Below, one piece after another: positions 1 to 5,718 of a stretch of 5,718 nucleotides of DNA. Source of the stretch: Campylobacter sp. (lineage in GTDB: Bacteria; Campylobacterota; Campylobacteria; Campylobacterales; Campylobacteraceae); contig JAGAZK010000059.1 in assembly GCA_017940085.1 (NCBI GenBank), forward strand, positions 1 through 5,718, read 5' to 3'. Both the position numbers and the translations under genes were made by a program. Within the stretch, counting starts at the first letter, position 1. The number at the start of each line of letters is the position of its first letter. Under the pieces are notes generated by a model. That model made no database searches and was not told the origin of the DNA. It saw only the letters and a list, made by a program, of their open reading frames with translations.

Positions 1-1
1 A

Positions 2-385
2 TTATATGAAAACGAGCTTGATGAGATTATCAAAATATTGCCACAAAATGGAGTAGTGATTTTAAAAGGCGATTTGGCTAGCGGCAAAACCACGCTTGCT
101 AGGCAAATAATCAAACAAAGACTAGGTTTTAGCGAAGTTACTTCGCCCACTTTTTCATTTATGCAAGATTACGGTCAAATTTATCATTATGATTTGTATA
201 TGTGTGGATTGAGTGGGATTTTGCAAAATGGTTTGTTTGAAAATTTATTACAAGATGGACTTCATTTGGTAGAATGGGGCGATGAAGATCTTAAAACAAT
301 GCTTAAAAAGTATGAAATTAGCGTGTGCGAAGTAAATATCGTCCCAAAAAACGACAAAAGAATTTACGAGGTGAAATTTGCATAA
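2..385 (+). CDS. tsaE: TsaE, tRNA t6A37 biosynthesis ATPase (5' end cut by window)
   Basis: TsaE is the cytoplasmic P-loop ATPase that works with TsaB and TsaD to place threonylcarbamoyl on A37 of ANN-decoding tRNAs. The 127 visible residues carry the family marks in order: a Walker A loop GDLASGKTT (visible residues 23-31), the SPTF switch segment (48-51), the YHYDLY motif (61-66, E. coli has YHFDLY) and LVEW (89-92). The frame is open to the left edge with no ATG, GTG or TTG before the TTG at 38. That TTG lies just before the first beta strand and would remove the helix encoded at 2-37, so I take the true start to be upstream of the window. The family is about 135-155 residues, so little is missing. 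The Walker A reads LASGKT where E. coli has LGAGKT; the lysine and threonine are kept. Its 3' end overlaps lptB by 8 bases. Identification is firm; only the start is unseen. Confidence 0.93.
   Translation, partial: LYENELDEIIKILPQNGVVILKGDLASGKTTLARQIIKQRLGFSEVTSPTFSFMQDYGQIYHYDLYMCGLSGILQNGLFENLLQDGLHLVEWGDEDLKTMLKKYEISVCEVNIVPKNDKRIYEVKFA
368..371 (+). promoter_or_regulatory. Ribosome binding site of lptB
   Basis: GAGG lies six bases before the TTG at 378, inside the last codons of tsaE. An in-frame TGA at 372-374 rules out any longer lptB frame, so this site together with that stop fixes TTG as the lptB start. Confidence 0.65.
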
Positions 386-1103
386 ATTACAAGTTAGAAA
401 TTTACAAAAAACAATCAAAAAAACACCAATTATTCACGATATTTCTTTAGATATTCAAAGCGGTGAAGTTGTGGGGCTTTTGGGACCAAATGGAGCAGGT
501 AAAACTACTACATTTTATATGGTTTGTGGTCTAATCAAAGCTACAAGTGGTCAAATTTTGCTTGATGGCAAGGATATTTCTAATACCCCGCTTCATGCTA
601 GAGCTAAATTAGGGATTGGTTATTTGCCACAAGAAAGCAGTGTTTTTAAAGATCTTAGTATTGAAGAAAATTTAACGCTTGCGGCTGAAATTTTTTATAA
701 AGATCCAAAAGAAATTGATCAAAAAGTCAATGAAATGCTAAATTTATTCAATATTGAGCCAATTAGAGATCGCAAAGGACTTAGTTTGAGTGGTGGCGAG
801 AGAAGGAGATGTGAGATTGCAAGAAGCCTTATGATAATGCCAAATTTTCTACTTTTAGATGAGCCTTTTGCTGGAGTTGATCCTTTGGCTGTAGCTGATA
901 TTCAAAATATTATTAAAGATCTTAAAAAGCTAAATATTGGCATTTTGATCACAGATCACAATGTCAGAGAAACTCTAGATATTTGCGATAGAGCTTATGT
1001 GATAAAATCTGGAAAATTACTAGCTAGTGGCACTTCAGCAGAAGTCGCAAATAACAAAATAGTTCGTGAGCATTATTTAGGACAGGATTTTAAATTTGCA
1101 TGA
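378..1103 (+). CDS. lptB: LptB, LPS-export ABC transporter ATPase
   Basis: LptB is the cytoplasmic ATPase of the LptB2FG transporter, which extracts lipopolysaccharide (here probably lipooligosaccharide or LPS) from the inner membrane and drives it to the outer membrane. The 241-residue protein has the full ABC set: Walker A GPNGAGKTT (36-44), Q-loop Gln85 in YLPQESSVF, signature LSGGERRR (137-144), Walker B FLLLDEP (157-163), D-loop AGVDP (165-169) and switch His194 in ITDHNVRE. The LPQESSVF, ERRRCEIAR and FAGVDPLAV stretches and the length are those of LptB rather than of the similar LivF/LivG ATPases. The start is TTG; an in-frame stop at 372-374 excludes a longer form. It overlaps tsaE by 8 bases and rpoN by 4 (ATGA), so it is probably co-transcribed and translationally coupled. 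The neighbour rpoN is a common partner of lptB in proteobacteria. LptA and LptC are not in the window. Confidence 0.95.
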   Translation: MHKLQVRNLQKTIKKTPIIHDISLDIQSGEVVGLLGPNGAGKTTTFYMVCGLIKATSGQILLDGKDISNTPLHARAKLGIGYLPQESSVFKDLSIEENLTLAAEIFYKDPKEIDQKVNEMLNLFNIEPIRDRKGLSLSGGERRRCEIARSLMIMPNFLLLDEPFAGVDPLAVADIQNIIKDLKKLNIGILITDHNVRETLDICDRAYVIKSGKLLASGTSAEVANNKIVREHYLGQDFKFA

Positions 1104-2308
1104 GACTTTCTCATAGACTTACGCAAAAACCAAAACTAAATCAGACTTTGCGTTCGTGGCTTCCTATTTTGCAAGCCAAAACAGACGAATTAAAAGAAAT
1201 AATTGAACCACTTTTAGAAGACAATCCGTTTGCTCAAGTTCTTTCTTCAAACTCCAGCCCAAATTTACACTCAAATGGCAGTTTTGAGCCGATTTCTACG
1301 CAAAGTCTTTTTGAAAAATTAAGCTCCCAAATCACCCCGCCACTTTTTCCTAGTCAAAAAACTCAAGATATTGCAAATTTGATTATTTCTTGTATAAACA
1401 ACGAAGGCTATTTTGAATACGATGATGAGATTTTGGGCGAATTTGATGAGGAGCAAATTGAGCGAATTAGATTAAGATTTGCTTATTTGGAGCCTGTGGG
1501 AGTAGGTGCAAAAAATTTAAAAGAAAGTTTTTTGTTTCAGCTTGATGATTTGGGCGTAGAAGATGAAATTTACGATAGTGTTAAGTTTTTGATAGATAAT
1601 TTTGAAAATCTAGAAAAATACACCAAAATGCCTAAATTTGAAAAAGCCATAAAAATAATTAAAAAATTTAAAAACCCACCAGCTATAGAATATCTTGAAG
1701 ACGAAATGCAAATTTGTCCAGATTTGTTTGTATATACCAGCCACAAAGGTATAGAACTCCAAATCGCAGATGCCTTTTATCCAAAAATTTCAATCGATGT
1801 TTTGCCTGAGTTTGAAAAAAACAGCTTTGTAAGCGATAAACTCAAACAAGCAAAAGATTTAATCGATGCTCTTGAAATGCGAAAAGCTACGCTGTATAAA
1901 ATCGGACTAATGATAATCGAATACCAATATGATTATTTTTTTGGCGGAGATATAAAGCCGATGCGTTTAAAAGATATAGCTGATGATATTTCAAGAAATC
2001 CATCTACAATTTCAAGGGCTATTCAAAACAAATATTTATCTTGCTCAAGAGGAATAATCCCGCTCAAACGCTTTTTTGGCACAGATTTAGGAGACGGCGA
2101 TACTTCAAATACAGCCATTAAGGATTTTGTTAAAAATTTAGTCGCAAATGAAAACAAAAATAAGCCACTAAGCGATGAAGCAATACTCCAAAAAATCAAA
2201 GATGAATTTGATATTAAGATTGTCAGACGAACTATCACAAAATACAGAAAATTATTAAATATAGCAAGCTCGTCTCAAAGAAAAAAACTATATTCAATCA
2301 AAGCCTAA
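1100..2308 (+). CDS. rpoN: RpoN, RNA polymerase sigma-54 factor
   Basis: RpoN directs RNA polymerase to -24/-12 promoters and needs an AAA+ activator to open them. In Campylobacter its main targets are flagellar basal-body, rod and hook genes, activated by FlgR. Visible parts of the 402-residue protein: region I (about 9-45) with Gln/Leu-rich LNQTLRSWLPILQ and LLEDNP; a short linker (about 47-80) in place of a long acidic region II; the core-binding domain with EPVGVGAKNL (131-140) and CPDLFV (206-211); a helix-turn-helix (about 289-311) with STISRAIQNKY; and the RpoN box VRRTITKYRK (375-384; usual consensus ARRTVAKYRE). E. coli RpoN has 477 residues; the shorter form is normal in Campylobacterota. 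Translation starts at ATG 1100, overlapping the lptB stop as ATGA. The nearest purine-rich stretch, AGGACAGGA at 1079-1087, is 12 bases away, so coupling to lptB translation is likely. I see no promoter of its own. Confidence 0.95.
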   Translation: MRLSHRLTQKPKLNQTLRSWLPILQAKTDELKEIIEPLLEDNPFAQVLSSNSSPNLHSNGSFEPISTQSLFEKLSSQITPPLFPSQKTQDIANLIISCINNEGYFEYDDEILGEFDEEQIERIRLRFAYLEPVGVGAKNLKESFLFQLDDLGVEDEIYDSVKFLIDNFENLEKYTKMPKFEKAIKIIKKFKNPPAIEYLEDEMQICPDLFVYTSHKGIELQIADAFYPKISIDVLPEFEKNSFVSDKLKQAKDLIDALEMRKATLYKIGLMIIEYQYDYFFGGDIKPMRLKDIADDISRNPSTISRAIQNKYLSCSRGIIPLKRFFGTDLGDGDTSNTAIKDFVKNLVANENKNKPLSDEAILQKIKDEFDIKIVRRTITKYRKLLNIASSSQRKKLYSIKA

Positions 2309-2345
2309 ATTTATTTAAATTTTTTTGCTAAAATTTAGGGTTTTT
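2304..2345 (+). terminator. AT-rich inverted repeat plus T-run after rpoN, possible weak terminator
   Basis: CCTAAATTT (2304-2312) and AAATTTAGG (2331-2339) are perfect 9-base complements separated by 18 bases, and five T follow at 2341-2345 after one extra G. The left arm contains the rpoN stop codon. This has the shape of a Rho-independent terminator, but the stem is mostly A-T, the loop is long and the T-run short, so it would be weak. AAATTTA words are very common in this window, so chance is possible. The same repeat could instead be an operator for a dimeric regulator, since it spans the presumed aroB promoter. Confidence 0.33.
2321..2334 (+). promoter_or_regulatory. Probable sigma-70 promoter of the aroB block (extended -10)
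   Basis: TAAAAT at 2329-2334 matches TATAAT at five of six positions and is preceded by TG one base away (TGC) and by a T-run. This is the Campylobacter vegetative promoter form, T-rich upstream DNA plus TGnTATAAT with no firm -35 box. A transcript would start near 2341, leaving a leader of about 17 bases before the aroB ATG. It lies in the only gap between genes, which supports it. Confidence 0.55.
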
Positions 2346-2347
2346 AA

Positions 2348-2352
2348 AAGGA
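2348..2352 (+). promoter_or_regulatory. Ribosome binding site of aroB
   Basis: AAGGA lies five bases before ATG 2358. It decides the start in favour of this ATG over the in-frame TTG at 2325, which overlaps the presumed -10 box. Confidence 0.75.
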
Positions 2353-2357
2353 AAATT

Positions 2358-3383
2358 ATGCAAATACCAGTAAATTTAAAAGACAATTCATATAGTGTTT
2401 TTGTATCAAATTTGCCAAATTTAGAATTTAATACCAAAGTAGCTATTATTTCAAATGATAAAATCGCAAAACTTCATTTAAAATATCTAAAATCAAAAAT
2501 AAAAGCCGATGAGATTGTTATTTACACGATTCCTGATGGAGAGCAATACAAAAATTTAAACACAATAGAGCAAATTTTAAATCATCTTTTTACGCACAAA
2601 TTAGATAGAAAAAGTATTTTAATATCATTTGGTGGCGGTGTTATTAGCGATATGGTCGGATTTTGTGCTAGTATTTATCAAAGAGGGATTGAGTTTATAA
2701 ATATCCCTACAACTTTGCTTGCTATGGTAGATGCAAGTGTGGGCGGTAAAACCGGAGTAAATAATAAATTTGGCAAAAATTTAATTGGTTCGTTTTATCA
2801 GCCAAAAGCTGTGTATTGTGATAAATATTTTTTAAGCACTTTAGAGCAAAGAGAAATGAGTGCAGGTATCGCAGAAGCAATCAAAATGGCAATTATGTTT
2901 GATAAGGATTTTTTTAAATATTTTCAAACTTCAAAAGAGCCAAATTATGATGAAATTATCGCAAAATGTGTGCAAATCAAAGCCGATATTGTCTCGCAAG
3001 ACGAAAAAGAAAGTGGCATTAGAGCTGTGTTAAACTATGGTCATACTTTTGCTCATGTCATTGAAATGCAGACTAATTATTCTAAATATTTGCATGGTGA
3101 AGCTGTAGCAATTGGTATGAATATGGCAAATGATTTAGCAGTCAAAATCGGGGCTTTAAGTCAAAATGAAAAAGATTTAATAAAGCAAATTTTGATTAAA
3201 TTTAATCTACCTGTCAAATACAAAATACCAGATATTCAAGCTTTTTATGAAGCGTTTTTTTTGGATAAAAAAAGCCAAAATAACAAAATCAAATTTATTC
3301 TTCCAAACGGCATAGGAAATCATCAAATTTGCTCAAATATCCCAAAAGAAGTAGTTTTACAAACACTTAGGTTATATCAATGA
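2358..3383 (+). CDS. aroB: AroB, 3-dehydroquinate synthase
   Basis: AroB is the cytoplasmic enzyme that converts DAHP to 3-dehydroquinate with loss of phosphate, the second step of the shikimate pathway, using NAD and a divalent metal (Zn or Co). From ATG 2358 the protein has 341 residues, within the usual 340-365. Visible marks: PDGEQYK (59-65), the glycine-rich nucleotide segment [11 protein letters not shown] (92-102), [19 protein letters not shown] (117-135) with the active-site lysine region, and the three expected metal ligands: Glu173 in AEAIK, His229 in NYGHTFAH and His246 in LHGEAV. The frame could extend 11 codons upstream to TTG 2325, but the ribosome site before 2358 and the normal AroB N-terminus favour the ATG. 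The gene starts the second block of the window and overlaps the channel gene by 4 bases (ATGA). Other shikimate genes are not present here. Confidence 0.96.
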   Translation: MQIPVNLKDNSYSVFVSNLPNLEFNTKVAIISNDKIAKLHLKYLKSKIKADEIVIYTIPDGEQYKNLNTIEQILNHLFTHKLDRKSILISFGGGVISDMVGFCASIYQRGIEFINIPTTLLAMVDASVGGKTGVNNKFGKNLIGSFYQPKAVYCDKYFLSTLEQREMSAGIAEAIKMAIMFDKDFFKYFQTSKEPNYDEIIAKCVQIKADIVSQDEKESGIRAVLNYGHTFAHVIEMQTNYSKYLHGEAVAIGMNMANDLAVKIGALSQNEKDLIKQILIKFNLPVKYKIPDIQAFYEAFFLDKKSQNNKIKFILPNGIGNHQICSNIPKEVVLQTLRLYQ

Positions 3384-4918
3384 AAAAAATTTTATTAATT
3401 TTTGTTGCTTGTGTTTTTGGTTTGGCTTTGCCAAATGAGCAAATTTCATCGCTCCAAAGAGAGATTTCTAATCTTGATACTAAAATTTCAAATAATATTT
3501 GGTTTGTTAGATATTTAAATTATAGTATTTATCAAGACTTAAACAAAGAATTAGAACAAGCCAAAGCAGATTTATCAAATCTAAATTCCAAAGATTCAGC
3601 CAAAGAATTAGAACTAACTCAAAAAATATCAAGTCTAAATCGTCAATTAGAACTCCTAAAAGAATACAAAAATTCGCCTTTTCAGCCATTATTAACTCCG
3701 CCAAAAATCTCCCAAACTAAAAAAATCGCAAATCCGATTGAATTAATCTCTGGATATTCGGCTATCAAGCATTTAAAAGAGCAAAAAAGCGATTATTCAA
3801 CTAGGTTGAGCGAATTAAATTTAGCCTACGAAATACTTTTGCAAAAAGAAAATTTACAAAAGCAAATTTGCTCAATTTCGCCTTGTGATAATGCTAAATT
3901 TAATCTACTTAAAAAGCAAGTTATTGAATTTAGCACAGCAAAAGATATTGCAAATACTACATTTGTCGTATATCAAAAACAATTAGATGAAGCTATATCG
4001 CTACAAAGTGTCCAAAACACTGAAGAAATCAAACGCTCTGCAAATTTGGCAATATTAATTATCGCAATTATCGTTTTTGGGTTTTTGTTGAAGTTGGTTT
4101 TTAGAAGATACGCCCAAGCCAAAAGATTTTACACAATCAACAAAGCAATCAATATTCTCAGCTTTTTAATTATTATTTTTATTTTGCTTTTTGCTTATAT
4201 TGAAAATGTCAATTATTTAGTTACGATTTTGGGTTTTGCTTCAGCTGGTCTTGCGATTGCTATGAAAGATATGTTTATGAGTTTTTTGGGCTGGTGTGTG
4301 ATTGTAGGTGGCGGAAGTTTGCATGTAGGAGATAGGATAAGAGTATCTTACAAAGACAATACTTATGTAGGCGATATAATTGATATTAGTTTGCTTAGAA
4401 TTACGATTTATGAAGACATTACTTGGGCGACTTATTTAGAAAATAGAAGAAGTGGGCGGATTATTTTTATACCAAATAATTATATTTTTACAGAACTTAT
4501 TTCAAACTATACTCATGGCGGAATGAAGACGGTTTGGGACGGGATAGATATTTTGATTAGTTTTGATAGCAATCACAAAAAAGCAGTTTATATCATCAAA
4601 AATATAGCCAGAAAATATTCCAAAGGCTACACAGATATAGCCAAACTCCAAATGAACAAGCTCAGAGACACATATCGTATCAAAAATACAAATGTAGAGC
4701 CTAGAATTTACACATTTTTTGAGCCAAATGGGATTAATATTAGTGTTTGGTATCAGACAAATTCTTATGCTACACTCTCGCTTAGAAGCACAATTAGTTC
4801 AGAAATCATAGAAGCTATAAACAAAGAACCTGATATAAAAATAGCCTTTGGCAAACAAACTTTGTATTTCGAAAAAGACAAAATGTTAAATTTTGCCCAA
4901 GAAAGCAGGGAAATTTGA
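3380..4918 (+). CDS. MscS-family mechanosensitive ion channel with periplasmic coiled-coil region
   Basis: This is a probable inner-membrane channel that opens under membrane tension and releases solutes on osmotic downshift. The 512 residues begin with a signal-like segment (1-17: KK, hydrophobic core, end near GLA). A Lys/Glu/Gln/Leu-rich region (about 18-215) follows and is probably periplasmic and partly coiled coil. Then come TM1 (about 222-241), a basic cytoplasmic turn RRYAQAKR (242-249), TM2 (257-275) and a TM3/pore helix (about 279-310; [13 protein letters not shown]). The MscS beta domain carries VGDRI (316-320), [11 protein letters not shown] (330-340) and IPNN (364-367), followed by a soluble C-terminal part to 512. 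E. coli MscS has 286 residues and lacks the N-terminal extension; larger relatives such as MscK and YbdG-like proteins have extra N-terminal parts. Two cysteines (164 and 169) could form a periplasmic disulfide. The start ATG overlaps the aroB stop (ATGA), with AGG at 3369-3371 as a weak ribosome site. The family call is firm; conductance and selectivity are unknown. Confidence 0.88.
   Translation: MKKILLIFVACVFGLALPNEQISSLQREISNLDTKISNNIWFVRYLNYSIYQDLNKELEQAKADLSNLNSKDSAKELELTQKISSLNRQLELLKEYKNSPFQPLLTPPKISQTKKIANPIELISGYSAIKHLKEQKSDYSTRLSELNLAYEILLQKENLQKQICSISPCDNAKFNLLKKQVIEFSTAKDIANTTFVVYQKQLDEAISLQSVQNTEEIKRSANLAILIIAIIVFGFLLKLVFRRYAQAKRFYTINKAINILSFLIIIFILLFAYIENVNYLVTILGFASAGLAIAMKDMFMSFLGWCVIVGGGSLHVGDRIRVSYKDNTYVGDIIDISLLRITIYEDITWATYLENRRSGRIIFIPNNYIFTELISNYTHGGMKTVWDGIDILISFDSNHKKAVYIIKNIARKYSKGYTDIAKLQMNKLRDTYRIKNTNVEPRIYTFFEPNGINISVWYQTNSYATLSLRSTISSEIIEAINKEPDIKIAFGKQTLYFEKDKMLNFAQESREI
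4907..4911 (+). promoter_or_regulatory. Ribosome binding site of mtaB
   Basis: AGGGA lies a few bases before TTG 4915, inside the end of the channel gene. It supports TTG as the mtaB start; the first in-frame ATG (codon 20) would remove the conserved Cys10. Confidence 0.6.
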
Positions 4919-5718
4919 AAGTTTTTTTCAAGACTTTTGGCTGTAGAACAAATATTTATGATAGTGAGCTTATGAAAAGCTATTTTAGCCAAGATGATAT
5001 TTGTCAAAACGAAAATGATGCTGATTTTGTGGTGGTAAATTCTTGCACTGTTACAAATGGGGCTGATAAAGATACCAAAAATTACATAAATCACGCTAGA
5101 AATCTTGGCAAAAAGGTCATTTTAGCGGGTTGTGGTGTGCAAAATAATGCTACAAATTTATATAAGAATAATTCAGTTTTTGGCGTATTTGGAGCTCAAA
5201 ATAAATCAAATTTAGTAAATTTAATCAGCTCAAATGAGAGATTTTTTGATCTTGGAAATATAAATCACAAAGAAAATGCCATATTAAAATCATATCTAAA
5301 TCACTCAAAAGCATTTATCAAGATCCAAGAAGGTTGTGATTTTAGATGTAGTTATTGTATTATCCCAAAAGTTCGTGGTAAGAGTCGCAGTTTAGATGAA
5401 AATTTAATCATAAATCAAGCAAATTTACTAGCCCAAAATGGCTTTAGTGAGATTGTCTTGACTGGCACAAATATAGGAAGCTACGGCAAAGATACTAATT
5501 CAAATTTAGGTATTTTGCTCCAAAAACTTGGCAAAATTGATAAAATCAAGCGAATTAGGCTTGGAAGTATTGAGCCAAGTCAAATTGATGATAGTTTTAG
5601 AGAGATTTTAGGTGAAGCTTGGCTGGAGAGACATTTGCATATAGCCTTACAACATACAAGCCAAAAAATGCTAAATATAATGCAACGCCGAAATAAAGCA
5701 TTTAGAGATATTGAGCTG
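4915..5718 (+). CDS. mtaB: MtaB-type tRNA methylthiotransferase, radical SAM (3' end cut by window)
   Basis: MtaB adds a methylthio group to t6A37 of tRNA to give ms2t6A, using two 4Fe-4S clusters and S-adenosylmethionine. I translated 268 codons from TTG 4915 to the window end without a stop. The N-terminal UPF0004-type domain has its three cysteines: Cys10 in TFGCRTN, Cys44 in NSCTVT and Cys73 in AGCGVQ. The radical SAM motif CDFRCSYC has Cys141, Cys145 and Cys148, followed by IIPKVRGKSRS. VLTGTNIGSYGKD and RLGSIEPSQI are typical of MtaB rather than MiaB or RimO. Family members run to roughly 415-430 residues, so about 150 C-terminal residues lie outside, and the presence of a TRAM domain cannot be judged. 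The start overlaps the channel stop as TTGA. The MiaB/MtaB/RimO split is drawn from motif style; the enzyme class itself is certain. Confidence 0.9.
   Translation, partial: MKVFFKTFGCRTNIYDSELMKSYFSQDDICQNENDADFVVVNSCTVTNGADKDTKNYINHARNLGKKVILAGCGVQNNATNLYKNNSVFGVFGAQNKSNLVNLISSNERFFDLGNINHKENAILKSYLNHSKAFIKIQEGCDFRCSYCIIPKVRGKSRSLDENLIINQANLLAQNGFSEIVLTGTNIGSYGKDTNSNLGILLQKLGKIDKIKRIRLGSIEPSQIDDSFREILGEAWLERHLHIALQHTSQKMLNIMQRRNKAFRDIEL

Noticed and set aside
38..40. TTG as the real start of tsaE
   Set aside because: The frame is open to the window edge, codons 2-37 give a plausible helix before the first strand, and starting at 38 would give an unusually short 115-residue protein.
2023..2238. 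Minus-strand frame of 71 codons inside rpoN
   Set aside because: It lies opposite the sigma-54 DNA-binding region, whose motifs are intact. Its translation is Ser/Leu/Phe-rich with no family resemblance, and I see no ribosome site.
2281..2326. A- and T-runs of about seven bases as phase-variable tracts
   Set aside because: Campylobacter contingency loci are usually long G/C tracts in surface-structure genes. Short A/T runs are expected at this base composition, and the longest T-run is explained by the promoter.
2325..2357. Upstream TTG extension of aroB
   Set aside because: The extra 11 codons overlap the presumed -10 box and have no ribosome site, whereas AAGGA sits properly before ATG 2358.
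3380..3430. Lipoprotein signal in the channel N-terminus (Cys11)
   Set aside because: The residues before Cys11 are FVA rather than a good lipobox, and the hydrophobic stretch continues past the cysteine, so an ordinary signal or anchor fits better.
3507..3704. Minus-strand frame of 65 codons inside the channel gene
   Set aside because: It is the complement of the Lys/Leu/Asn-rich coiled-coil codons, giving a Leu/Ile-rich pseudo-membrane protein; a composition artefact.
4765..5094. Minus-strand frame of 109 codons across the channel/mtaB junction
   Set aside because: It lies antisense to two well-supported genes, including the MtaB cysteine motifs, and its product shows no recognisable domain.

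Overview
The window is A+T-rich, gene-dense and entirely on the + strand. It looks like chromosomal core DNA from a Campylobacter species or a close relative in the Campylobacterota. The evidence is the gene set and protein style (short RpoN, Lys-rich proteins, the MtaB and MscS-like subtypes), frequent TTG starts, overlapping genes, and a T-rich extended -10 promoter of the Campylobacter kind.

Layout, left to right: the 3' part of tsaE (t6A tRNA modification ATPase, cut by the window start); lptB (LPS-export ABC ATPase); rpoN (sigma-54); a 49-base gap holding a promoter and an inverted repeat; aroB (3-dehydroquinate synthase); an MscS-type mechanosensitive channel with a long periplasmic N-terminal region; and the 5' part of a radical-SAM methylthiotransferase of the MtaB type (cut by the window end). 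All junctions except rpoN/aroB overlap by 4 or 8 bases, so the window reads as two translationally coupled blocks: tsaE-lptB-rpoN and aroB-mscS-mtaB.

The genes serve different housekeeping needs: tRNA A37 modification (TsaE and MtaB act in sequence on the same base), outer-membrane LPS export (LptB), transcription of flagellar and other sigma-54 genes (RpoN), aromatic amino acid synthesis (AroB) and osmotic protection (MscS-like). I found no mobile element, CRISPR array, RNA gene, toxin-antitoxin pair or defence system, and nothing that supports a new multi-gene system. The points worth a second look are small: the hairpin/promoter in the only gap, the unusual pore residues and periplasmic region of the channel, the high density of AAATTT, non-AUG starts fixed by overlap, and the joining of two blocks that I recall as separate in C. 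jejuni.
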